Shown here: positions 43,014 through 52,700 of the stretch, piece after piece | How the letters are laid out: each line of letters opens with the position of its first letter | Position numbering within the stretch: the first letter of the stretch is position 1 | NCBI GenBank assembly: GCA_964534565.1 | Contig: CAZHON010000002.1 | Location: 62,001-126,000 of the forward strand | DNA: 64,000 nt | Direction of reading: 5' to 3' | Origin: CAZHON01 sp964534565 | Lineage (GTDB): Bacteria > Patescibacteriota > Gracilibacteria > Peribacterales > Peribacteraceae | Notes under the pieces: generated by a model | Told to the model about the DNA's origin: nothing | Databases searched by the model: none | The model's input: only the letters and a program-made list of their open reading frames with translations | Program-made: the position numbers and the translations under genes

Positions 43014-43044
43014 AAAAATGGTCCTTCTTCAGGACCATTTTTTG
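43014..43044 (+). terminator. Intrinsic terminator of rplJL
   Basis: Stem AAATGGTCC/GGACCATTT with a TTCTTCA loop, continuing into a T run. Confidence 0.9.
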
Positions 43045-43148
43045 TACTAGCGCAAAAATGTTGGTCTCGACAAAAGAGAAACGATGCGTCGTGATCATGC
43101 TTCGTTCATTTCTCTGATGCGATGATTTTGTTAAGCTGCCGAGCAGAA

Positions 43149-46100
43149 ATGACCATCTCTCCACGTTCACGGCTCTTCCTTTTCGGAAGTGTTATGACGG
43201 CAATTGCCGCAGGAGCTGTTTTGATGACGCCACCACGAGAAATACCTCTGCAAGCAACGACATCCACGTCGAGCCTTCCTCCTTGGGAGGTCGCTTCGAA
43301 AGCGCTGCGCGATGCATGCGCAGGAAAATCACCGGGCGACAGTTGTTCGGTGAATAAATTTTTCCTCAACATGCGATACGACGTCAATCCTGCTTGCGTC
43401 GACTATGTCACACATACGATCTGCATTTCAGATGGATGGGCAGGTTCCTATTGCGGCGTCAGTCCGGGACACGATTGTAACGCAGGCACGATCCCCATTT
43501 TCCCTACAGACCATTACGACCAAGATTGCGCGTGGCACTACAAAGACGACGGAGCTGCATGCAATCTTGCCGAAAATCCTACCTTCGATGCTTTATTAAA
43601 CCAATGCTACAACTCCACAGGAACATGCGACGTGGATTACTCAGACAGTCATCACATTGTTATAACCAGAGGACAATGCATTGTTGCCCCTAAACCCGAT
43701 GACACAATCTGTACGATCGATGAGCGCAATGCCTACGGGACTGATCTGAATGACAAATGTGTAGAAAGTTTCGCATGCCAGAACGGCCAATGCAGCAAAG
43801 CCAATCGCAAGGATTGCAACGACGGAAGCCAATGCACAAGCGACTGGTGCGATTACAGCACGGGTGAATGCTACAATAGTCCGATCGATGAAACAGATCC
43901 ACGGTTTACGGAACAATGTCGTTCCTGCGGCAATGGAACAACCACAAGTGATGAGGAATGCGATTACAAAGCGAACGGTTACCAGCAGGTTGATGGCGAT
44001 TACTGCCAGGACACAAATGGAGACGGAACATACGACACGTGTTGCACCGCAACCTGCAAACTCACGGAATGCATAGACGGAAAGGACAACGATCAAGACA
44101 AAAAAATCGACAGCCAAGAAGTGTCTTGCACGGATTTTACACAACAGTCGACAACTCTTACTGCAAAGATAAAACCGGGAAATGACGAGCAGGGTAACTC
44201 AACCTGGAAATCAACCAAGTCATATCAAGCGATCAAAGACGATAAGCAGGGCAAAACAAGACGGCTTTCTTGGGGGTCGCAAAGCGATGCCCCATCAGCT
44301 GCAACATGGAATCAGTACACTCAATGCATTGAAAGCGACGGGATTGGTATGCAGACCACTATCCAAGTGCAAGGCGGGAATACGTCGACGATCAGCTTGG
44401 AGACTTGTTACGCAAGCAACTGGGACAAGCTGAACGCAACGGATCTAGACAGCAACATTCAGCAATCCCTGAGTGCATACGATCAATTATTACAGAACGC
44501 ACTCGCTGCAACGGCTGTAAGTTCCAATCCATTCACGCGCTTTTTTGCCCAAGCAGGACAATGGTTGGCATCGCTTACGAATAGCACAATGGATGAAGCG
44601 GGTATGCGCGTCGCACTCACGCGCAGCTGCTATCAGCAATGTAGCGCCGCGGCAAAAGCGCTGAACGGCCAAACATCGGGGCTGGCGTATTGGACAGACA
44701 TGGAAGGCTGTCAGACGGAGTGTGTCTGCAATGGCTCGATTCAGTATTCCAATCAGAATACGCAGAAGAGTCAGGAAGAGATCAAGGAAGCATTGAAAAA
44801 ATTGGATGAGGAAAAACCGAAGAAAGAGAAAGCCATCGACGATAATAAATCATTGAGTGATCCTCAGAAGACAACAATGAAAAGTCAGCTCCAAAATGAG
44901 TACGAGCAGAACAAGCGAAATTTGAACAATCAGATCATGACTCCTGAACAAGTGAAGCAGCAGATCCTCGATCTGCTCAACAAACGTCTGGCACAAATTC
45001 CTGCGGCAAATACAACACGAAAAACTGCCGTACAAAATGCGATCGCAAACGCAAATGGTGGCACGATGGCGATGACTGTGGAGTCGCTGAATCAAGCACG
45101 TCAGATTTTTGCAGATAATGCCTGTTACACATCCTGCATGACCGGGGGCAATAAAGCTGCATGTCCGGACCTGAACTCCGTCACGGCTGCTTCTTGTTGC
45201 CGCGCATTGTGCGTGGGGCAACTGTGTCCATTCACACAACCTTCCATCACGATTCCAACACCTCTGTTAAACACTCCTCAGCCTCCTGGAGGAGGTGGAG
45301 GTGGCGGTGGAGGAGCAACGACAGGAGGAGGTGAAACAGGCGGCACTGGCGGTGGCGAGGGTGGCAGCGGCAGTGAAGGTGGTGGAGGTGGGGGTGGATC
45401 AGAAGGTGGCGGAGGCGGGGGTGGAGGAAGTAGTCAAGGAGGTGGAGGTGGCGGAGGGAGTTCTGTACCAAAAACAGGCTCGTCTTCATCGCGACGTGTA
45501 ATTCCTGTGAGCAGTGACCCGAATCGGCCCTCGTCTTCTTCCCGACCATCTTCCCCACCACCGGGCAGCACTCCTTTCTCCGCTCCTCCGGGCTCTCTTT
45601 CGTCCTCTTCTCCACGACCTTCCTCCCCTCCTCCAAACTCGAACTCCAGTTCGTCCACTCACACGGACGGGTCGTCGTCGAGCAGGAGCACTCCTTCGTC
45701 TCGTCCTCCTCAAGGCTCGAGTTCTTCTCAACCTCCATCGACCGTGTGCCCTCAAAATTCCTGTGCTGCCTGGGGCAATGACTACTGCATGCAACTCTTC
45801 ATGATGTGCATCGATTCTCCACAAGAACCGTGTGTTCTGTGCGTCCCTCCTGATTATTCATCTTCTTCGTCCAGTTCCCGACCTTCCACTCCTCCCTCAT
45901 CCAGTTCTCCGTCTTCAACACCCATCGTTGTCTTCGTTCCCTCTTCGTCTTCCTCATTCTCATTCCCATACGTTCCACCAATCGTCTTCTCACAATCATC
46001 TGTACCGTTTGGCTTCTCTCAGCCTAACTTCAACTTCTCTCAGCCCACATTCGGATTCTCTTCCGTGCCATTCATTTTGGGCAATGAGATCGTAACGATG

Positions 46101-46736
46101 AATCAAACATCCTCTGCGATCACATTGGCTATTTGCGGAAATAAAACACAAGAAGACGGCGAAGAATGCGACGACGGTAACCTTCGTGACTTCGACGGAT
46201 GCAGCGCGGATTGTTTGCTCGAACGCGGATTTTGCGGCGACGGCGTCATTGAAAAACTACTCGGCGAACAGTGCGAAGCAACACTCATGAATTCGGATTT
46301 GACCTACACCTGCAATGCACAATGCCGATTCCAGTCCTCGTTGTGCGGAAACGGAAGTGTTGATGGCGGAGAAGAGTGTGACGAGGGCGAAAAGAACAGT
46401 AATTTGCCTGGAGGACGATGCCGCAAGGATTGTTCGTTCGGACGCTGTGGAGACTTTGTCGTCGATGCACCAACGGAAGCATGTGACGATGGAAACAAGG
46501 CCAATGGAGATGGCTGCAACAGCAATTGCCAACCGGAACGTGCGGCAGGCAACGGACTGACTGCGCAGGTGTTCGATATCAACCAACAAGTGGCCTATCA
46601 GCAGCCTTCGGTGTTGCCTGCTGTCATGGCTCCAGAACATTCCCCCGTTGGTCAGACAGGCCCTGCATCGGTCGCGATGATGGCCGCAGGAGCCGCTGGC
46701 GGAGTTGCCTACGTCCGACGAAAGAAGCGCCAGTAG
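43149..46736 (+). CDS. Giant cysteine-rich surface protein with EECDDGN repeats (paralogue 1)
   Basis: About 1195 residues. A signal/anchor segment (LFLFGSVMTAIAAGAVLM) starts the chain. Residues 30-270 are cysteine-rich, with units such as CNDGSQCTSDWCDYSTGECY. A coiled-coil follows at about 540-620, then a poly-Gly region (712-775) and a long Ser/Pro region with the box CPQNSCAAWGNDYC. Residues 994-1130 hold DUF4215/Myxococcus-type repeats (EECDDGN, DGCSADC, EACDDGN). The tail has PVGQTGPASVAMMAAGAA then RRKKRQ. It is probably disulfide-stabilised and cell-attached. ATG 43149 is preferred over 43122 for the signal. The function may be adhesion to a host or to other cells, which is an inference. 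Confidence 0.85.
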   Translation: MTISPRSRLFLFGSVMTAIAAGAVLMTPPREIPLQATTSTSSLPPWEVASKALRDACAGKSPGDSCSVNKFFLNMRYDVNPACVDYVTHTICISDGWAGSYCGVSPGHDCNAGTIPIFPTDHYDQDCAWHYKDDGAACNLAENPTFDALLNQCYNSTGTCDVDYSDSHHIVITRGQCIVAPKPDDTICTIDERNAYGTDLNDKCVESFACQNGQCSKANRKDCNDGSQCTSDWCDYSTGECYNSPIDETDPRFTEQCRSCGNGTTTSDEECDYKANGYQQVDGDYCQDTNGDGTYDTCCTATCKLTECIDGKDNDQDKKIDSQEVSCTDFTQQSTTLTAKIKPGNDEQGNSTWKSTKSYQAIKDDKQGKTRRLSWGSQSDAPSAATWNQYTQCIESDGIGMQTTIQVQGGNTSTISLETCYASNWDKLNATDLDSNIQQSLSAYDQLLQNALAATAVSSNPFTRFFAQAGQWLASLTNSTMDEAGMRVALTRSCYQQCSAAAKALNGQTSGLAYWTDMEGCQTECVCNGSIQYSNQNTQKSQEEIKEALKKLDEEKPKKEKAIDDNKSLSDPQKTTMKSQLQNEYEQNKRNLNNQIMTPEQVKQQILDLLNKRLAQIPAANTTRKTAVQNAIANANGGTMAMTVESLNQARQIFADNACYTSCMTGGNKAACPDLNSVTAASCCRALCVGQLCPFTQPSITIPTPLLNTPQPPGGGGGGGGGATTGGGETGGTGGGEGGSGSEGGGGGGGSEGGGGGGGGSSQGGGGGGGSSVPKTGSSSSRRVIPVSSDPNRPSSSSRPSSPPPGSTPFSAPPGSLSSSSPRPSSPPPNSNSSSSTHTDGSSSSRSTPSSRPPQGSSSSQPPSTVCPQNSCAAWGNDYCMQLFMMCIDSPQEPCVLCVPPDYSSSSSSSRPSTPPSSSSPSSTPIVVFVPSSSSSFSFPYVPPIVFSQSSVPFGFSQPNFNFSQPTFGFSSVPFILGNEIVTMNQTSSAITLAICGNKTQEDGEECDDGNLRDFDGCSADCLLERGFCGDGVIEKLLGEQCEATLMNSDLTYTCNAQCRFQSSLCGNGSVDGGEECDEGEKNSNLPGGRCRKDCSFGRCGDFVVDAPTEACDDGNKANGDGCNSNCQPERAAGNGLTAQVFDINQQVAYQQPSVLPAVMAPEHSPVGQTGPASVAMMAAGAAGGVAYVRRKKRQ

Positions 46737-46755
46737 GACAGGAGGCAAACGTGAT

Positions 46756-49602
46756 CTATTTTTTGTTGCGCTTCCTGCGTACGAGCGCAATGCCCGAGGC
46801 TGCCCCTGCCGCCATGGCAGCAAGCGAGCCCGGTCCTGTAGCGCCAACAGGTGCGTGCGCTGGAAGTGTTGCGGAGAGAGGGTTGAGAACGGTCGGATAC
46901 TGATAGAGGTTCACCGCAGCAGTGTGAATGGGTTCGAAAGCGAAAGGATTTTGAGAGACACGGCTGGAAGGATTTTGAAGAGCGACGGGTAGGTCGAACG
47001 TATTTGCGGCAAGTGTCTGTCCTCTGTTATCCACAACACCGCAATTGGAAGGACAATGTGCTCCGGGTTGATCACTGTTGCGCTGACCGTCGTCACATTG
47101 TTCGTACTTGGAATCGACAATACTGTCTCCGCAACGGGAGAGAGTGCAGTTGGTACGACAGAGAGCGTTTGGAGCATCGCTGTTCTTCGTTCCACGGTCA
47201 CACTGCTCCCCTACTTCCTGCACACCATTGCCGCAGTCACCTTGCAAACTCAATTGATAGGAAGGGAGTGATGAATGAGACGTGCTCGCTGTGGACCAGG
47301 TGTACGCCGTAGGACCGGGCTTGAGCGTTGGGACACTACTTTGCGGTTGAGCGAGGGAGGGGTTTTGCGTAGGAGTTACAACCGTTGGAGCAGAGGTCGG
47401 CGCAGCCTGCTTCGGTGGTTGCTCTGCAACCTGCTGTACCGCTGCCTGCGATGCCTGAGGTACCGGTCCAAACGAAGGCGGCAGAGATGTATAGGTCTGT
47501 GTAAACGGTAGATACATCGTCGTGGAAGACACTGTTTGTACAACGGGAGCGGCGGCCGACGATTCCTGCTTTGCAACCGGTGGGAAAGGAATCGTGAAAA
47601 GCTGGGAAGACGCCTGGGAAGAAATTGTCTTTGCCGCAACGGAGCTTGATGCGGGTGCGTTCGGGAAGAAGATTGTGACCGAAGACTTTGAAGATGATTG
47701 AACGGGCGGCATGCTCCAGGCGATGTACGAGGCACTGCTGGAAGCAGAAGAAGTGACTGTTGTCGTTGTCGCATTGCTACTTGAGGACTGTGTAACCGTC
47801 ACACTGGCAGAAGACGCACTGCTTGAACGTGAGGAAGATTGGGACGATGGTGGTGTACTGCTGGAAGAGGACGCGCTGGAAGCAACAGAAACTGTGCTGG
47901 AGCGGGAGGAGGATTGGGAAGAAGCAGTAGAAGAGACTGACGAAATACTTGAAATAGATGAAATTGCAGAGGAGGAAGCCCCTGCTTCAGTTTGGCACGT
48001 AGCACTGCACCCGTCTGATGATGTGTTATTTCCATCATCACATTGTTCATTTGTTTGCTTCGTTCCATCTCCACAGATATTCACCTGAATTGATCTATTA
48101 AAACTTTGAGAAGTACATTGCAAAGTCACAAGTGAGCTTCGATTAAAAGGAGTGTCCCATATTGAACGTTCTAAACTTTTTGTGCCTGTAAAAAAGGCGT
48201 ACAAATCACTCGCAGTGATTGAAACCGTGTTTTGATTGGCGGAGATTGGATTCGCACAGTTCCAATCCATCGTGACGTTGCTATCTTTTGGAATACTTAA
48301 AACCGGAACCGTGCTGTCTGATGTTTCCGCAACCGCACCTTTGGCAGTAAAGATTCTAAACATTCCTACAGATGTTCCAATGGAGCCTGAGTAATGCCCT
48401 TCCGCAGGGTCATACACCACCACATTGACTGAGCGTTTGTAACTACTCGGATCAGTTTCTCCATTATTGCCGGCAAGCTTCACACAGCTCAGTGTAATCG
48501 TATCACTTGAAGTTGGTTCTATACCAACTACTCCCGCCGTAACCGTGGTATTATCAAAACCCACTTGATCAATTGAGGAAAGTTTTGGCCGAATCGTTCC
48601 AGAAAGATCTCGACAATTCCAATCCATAGTAATCTGCCCACCTTTAGGAACGAACATCGTATGTGTATTCGTCGTATCCGTTGTCTCAACATGCTCTCCC
48701 GTATCGGAGAAAATACGCAACATCCCCGGTGTTGCTCCTATCGTTCCCGAGTACGAGGTTTTTCCTTGCCCGTACACAACAACGTTGATGATACGATTGT
48801 ATTCGGTATTCGTATTGGTGTTATAGTTATGCGTTTCACAATGAACACCGTAGGACATGCTATGAGCAATTCCCACAAATGAGAGCACGCCCCGACTTCG
48901 CGCTCCTTGAGCAAGGCCAATAGCGCCGGCTCCATCCACCCCCCAACTACTCGGAGAATGGACGATGATTCCACTAGCATAAATAGTAATATTATTGCCA
49001 GATTGCCCGCAGTTCCAATCAAAGAGCAGATTTGTTCCATATGGCACCTGTATGGTGGAAGTGTTCGATTCGTCCGTAGACTCTGCCATCAAACCATTGC
49101 TACCGAAAATACGAAATGCGCCGACTGGAGCACCAATAGAGCCAACATACGGTGATTGTCCCTGATTCAATACAACAACATTCACGGAGCGGTATTCATA
49201 CGCATTATTCGGCCCATAACATTCCATTGCATACGTTTCCGTAAATGTGACATTCGAAACAACAAACTCTCCACTTGTTGTCAGATTGGCTACGTTTCGT
49301 GGCCAGGCATTAACCGGCTCATAGAAACCTGCCGTCGTTGTGGGGATCATTTGGTTAGCACCAGTGAAACATTTCCAATCGATAGTGATATTCGTTCCAG
49401 AAACAATTTGAATTGTTTGATTTCCATTCGATTCATTACTCTCTACAAATGTCCCGTTTGATCCTGTGATACGTAATGTACTTGGAGGCAGATCCGAAAG
49501 AACATCTGCTGTCGAAAATCGACCCGATAGAACCCACGCCGCAACCACTACAAGAACAACTCCTACAGCAAGGCCGAACAAGGTCTTTCGAGAAAGGCGC
49601 AT
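46756..49602 (-). CDS. Giant surface protein with four ~120-residue repeats (paralogue 2)
   Basis: About 948 residues. The signal is LSRKTLFGLAVGVVLVVVAAWVL. Four beta-rich repeats follow, each with a D-W-(N/K)-C site (about residues 75, 196, 328 and 447), and each next repeat opens with a G-(M/A)-(F/L)-R-I-F strand. A DUF4215 unit (EQCDDGNNTSSDGCSATC) lies near residue 515, followed by a long Ser/Thr-rich stalk and more Cys units (EQCDRGTKNSDAPNALC). The tail is PVGATGPGSLAAMAAGAA plus VRRKRNKK, the same as in its neighbours. It converges on paralogue 1 with 19 bp between the stops. The start at 49602 is chosen for the signal peptide. Confidence 0.82.
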   Translation of the reverse strand: MRLSRKTLFGLAVGVVLVVVAAWVLSGRFSTADVLSDLPPSTLRITGSNGTFVESNESNGNQTIQIVSGTNITIDWKCFTGANQMIPTTTAGFYEPVNAWPRNVANLTTSGEFVVSNVTFTETYAMECYGPNNAYEYRSVNVVVLNQGQSPYVGSIGAPVGAFRIFGSNGLMAESTDESNTSTIQVPYGTNLLFDWNCGQSGNNITIYASGIIVHSPSSWGVDGAGAIGLAQGARSRGVLSFVGIAHSMSYGVHCETHNYNTNTNTEYNRIINVVVYGQGKTSYSGTIGATPGMLRIFSDTGEHVETTDTTNTHTMFVPKGGQITMDWNCRDLSGTIRPKLSSIDQVGFDNTTVTAGVVGIEPTSSDTITLSCVKLAGNNGETDPSSYKRSVNVVVYDPAEGHYSGSIGTSVGMFRIFTAKGAVAETSDSTVPVLSIPKDSNVTMDWNCANPISANQNTVSITASDLYAFFTGTKSLERSIWDTPFNRSSLVTLQCTSQSFNRSIQVNICGDGTKQTNEQCDDGNNTSSDGCSATCQTEAGASSSAISSISSISSVSSTASSQSSSRSSTVSVASSASSSSSTPPSSQSSSRSSSASSASVTVTQSSSSNATTTTVTSSASSSASYIAWSMPPVQSSSKSSVTIFFPNAPASSSVAAKTISSQASSQLFTIPFPPVAKQESSAAAPVVQTVSSTTMYLPFTQTYTSLPPSFGPVPQASQAAVQQVAEQPPKQAAPTSAPTVVTPTQNPSLAQPQSSVPTLKPGPTAYTWSTASTSHSSLPSYQLSLQGDCGNGVQEVGEQCDRGTKNSDAPNALCRTNCTLSRCGDSIVDSKYEQCDDGQRNSDQPGAHCPSNCGVVDNRGQTLAANTFDLPVALQNPSSRVSQNPFAFEPIHTAAVNLYQYPTVLNPLSATLPAHAPVGATGPGSLAAMAAGAASGIALVRRKRNKK

Positions 49603-49796
49603 GAACGGTTGAGAGCTTAACAGAGGCCCCCACGCGTCACACAGCTGAAACACTCAAGATGAAGCGACAAACGAAGAAAAATGATACGTAATGACATCGA
49701 GTAAATTCATCAGCAAGTTTTATTTTGTTTTTTGGCAAGTTGTTGAGACGAATCGGTTGGAAATGCTGCGACATGCAATGGTATGGTAGAGTACCA

Positions 49797-52700
49797 ATGA
49801 AACTTCGCGTTCTCATCGGGGTCGGCGTTCTTGTTGTCGGAGTTTTGTTGTATGAGGTGTTGCACGGAACACTTGTTCCGTCCCAATCGTTAACCGGGTT
49901 GGTGCTGCCTGGCGGAGATTTTCCAAATCCCGTGTCCTCCCCGCTTCGTACATGCGCAGCAGAGGAGGTCAACGGTCCGGGATCACGGATTAACTATCAT
50001 CACAGTGATTGCAATGATGATTGGGCATGTACGGCAGACCAATGCGTCTCATGTTCTTACGCCAAATACCTCAAGCCGAGCACAAATTGTACCGAAAGCA
50101 CGACTCAGGGTATCTGTATAAACACCATCACATGGTGGGGAGGAATTGATCCCGCAACGGGAAATGCATGTTATGCATGCGCCAACAATAAAATCGAAGG
50201 AACTGAACAATGTGATGACAATAATAATATTGACGGGGATGGCTGTAATTCAATATGCCAATTGGAGATATGCGGTAACAATGTGAAAGACGTGGGAGAA
50301 CAATGTGACGATGGCAATACAACAAACGGAGACGGTTGTAGCTCTACCTGCAAAACAGAGAGCAAACCCCAATGCAGTGATAACCAAGACAACGACGGAG
50401 ACGGCGTGAAAGATAAAGATGATCCTCAATGCTACCCCTGCGATGCCTGTGCAAAGAATGCCCTCGACCATATTCGCGAAACGCGCCCGAGCGCAAAGTT
50501 ATCGGACACCGATGTGCAACAGCAGCTTGCAGCCGAAGATAACAACTATGATGCAACGAAGAACTCCGAAGGCGAAGGCTGCCTGGCTCCGCAACAATTC
50601 ACTGCCGTTCCATGGTACAAGCAACCGTGGAATTTCATGGCATCGTTGATCTTTGCGGGAGGTGTGTCGAAAGACACAGTGATTCAGGCGTTGCCAACGA
50701 CAAAGGCAGACGATGTATGTGGAAACGCTGGTCTTGTGGGGTACAAAAAAGGAAACCAATGCTGTGAGTGTGCACCGAACTTCCAAGCGGTAAAGGCGGC
50801 AGAAATGAATATGGGGTTCACCGATGCGGCAGGCACGTTGCCTATGGCATTGTGTTTTAACACCCAGGTAAAATTTGACGATATCGCAACAGCGCAAAAC
50901 ATTGGGACGATTGCGAATGCCACTCTCGTCGACAGCTGCAAAGACAGAGCAAAAACCCTGACTCTATGGGACAATAAATATGAAAAGGATTTCAAGACCG
51001 GTGCCACAAAGGTGAAAGATACCTTCATCAACGGCCATGCGGTCGCAGAATGTATTTGTCGAGGAGAAGAATCACAAGTCATCAGTTACATGAAAGACAT
51101 TGTGGCAAAGCAGAATCAATTTTTGAAGATACGAAAAGATGCGCTGGATGCCGCCGTTGCCGCAGTCGATACCGACCCTCAGTACGCCAATAATCCCAAT
51201 CTTCGCGCCCCTCGCATGCAGAAACTAAAGGACGATGCCCTGCTCGATCGCAACAAAATCAATGACCAGTTCGACGGCCCGGGAGGTGTGAAGGCCAAAT
51301 ACAAAAAATGGTTGGATACAAACCCCAAAACGACCGGAGGCCAAGCATCATTCCAAACCTATACAGAATCCCCTGCTCAGTGGGGTCCCGACGATTGGAA
51401 GGTTACGGTTACAACACAAAATGCAGCAAATATCCCAGATAGCGCGAAAAAAATATTCGACAGCTTTGCAAGCTGTGTCCGCGGCGGCGGGACTCCTGAT
51501 GGATGCCTCGTCAGCCAGCCAAATGCAGTCTGTCCCGACATTGCACCTCCGGATCTATCGAAACTTACTCCGCCAAAACCAACAAACAGTAGCAGTGCCG
51601 CAGGTGGCACTGGCGGAGGAGGAACAGGTGGAGGCGGTGGAACAGGCGGAGGAGGAACGGGTGGTGGAGGAGGAACCGGTGGAGGTGGTGCAAGTGCTGG
51701 AGATCCAGGTGGTGGAGGTGGTGGAACAAACCCTACAACCAGCAGTGACGGCGGCACCTCTCCTAATCCAGGCGGAGGAAGCGGCGACCCTCCCGGGGGA
51801 GGCGGAGGAGGAGGTATTTCGTCCACAAACAGTTCCACTTCATACATTTTTAATCCTCCCTCAATCGACGAGAAGCTCACCATGACCGGCTGCACGACAG
51901 CCAACATTGCAACGGCATGGACCATGAGTGACTCCGGCCTTCCCCTGTATTACGGATACTCAAATAACATCGCCATGACAAAGGTAGGTGATACCAATCC
52001 TCGCAATGGAAGATTCTTGGAAATCCTGAGTGCAGGAAATGACAAGTTATGGCTGCAATGGATCAAACAAGAATTCACGTTGGATAATGATCCTGTGCCT
52101 CTGGATACATCCGCTCTGGATGCAAACAATTCCTACAAGTACTACCTGCCTACATGGGTTTTGCCTCACGTCTTCCCCCGCTTTAAAAATAATTCGCTGC
52201 TCATCACGCATGACCGCAGACGAAGTGTTGATCAGGCGGGAAATGGATTCCATATCATCGATGCGGGTATTGACGGCGTGTACCACCACACAGGGCTTGG
52301 CAGTTTTTCACTGTCACAGAAAAATATTCAGTACGGTCCCGATGCTTTGCCAATTCCAGCAGGAGGAGGCATCGACGTGTATGGAGCTTGGTCAACGAAC
52401 GGTGCCGCAAGGGGAAACAATGGAGACATGTGGGTCACAAGAACAACGGCTCTCACGACAAAATGTGACCCGAATGATACGAATGCAAAGCCGCACTATT
52501 GTTACCAAATGTCCGCAGTGCATGTGTTGCCAAACGGCACCGAACAAGTGATACAACTGCCTGCAAAATACAATTCACTGACCTCTGCCTCATGGAGACT
52601 GGCAGTAGGTCCTGATGGTTCTGTGTATCAAAATCCATTAATGAGTAGTCCTACATTTTTCAAGATTTCGCCGACTGGACAGGTCAGTGACATCACGATT

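Noticed and set aside
45284..45470. Glycine-coding repeat as CRISPR or phase-variable tract
   Set aside because: The repeats are irregular GGN codons in frame, without spacers or long homopolymers.
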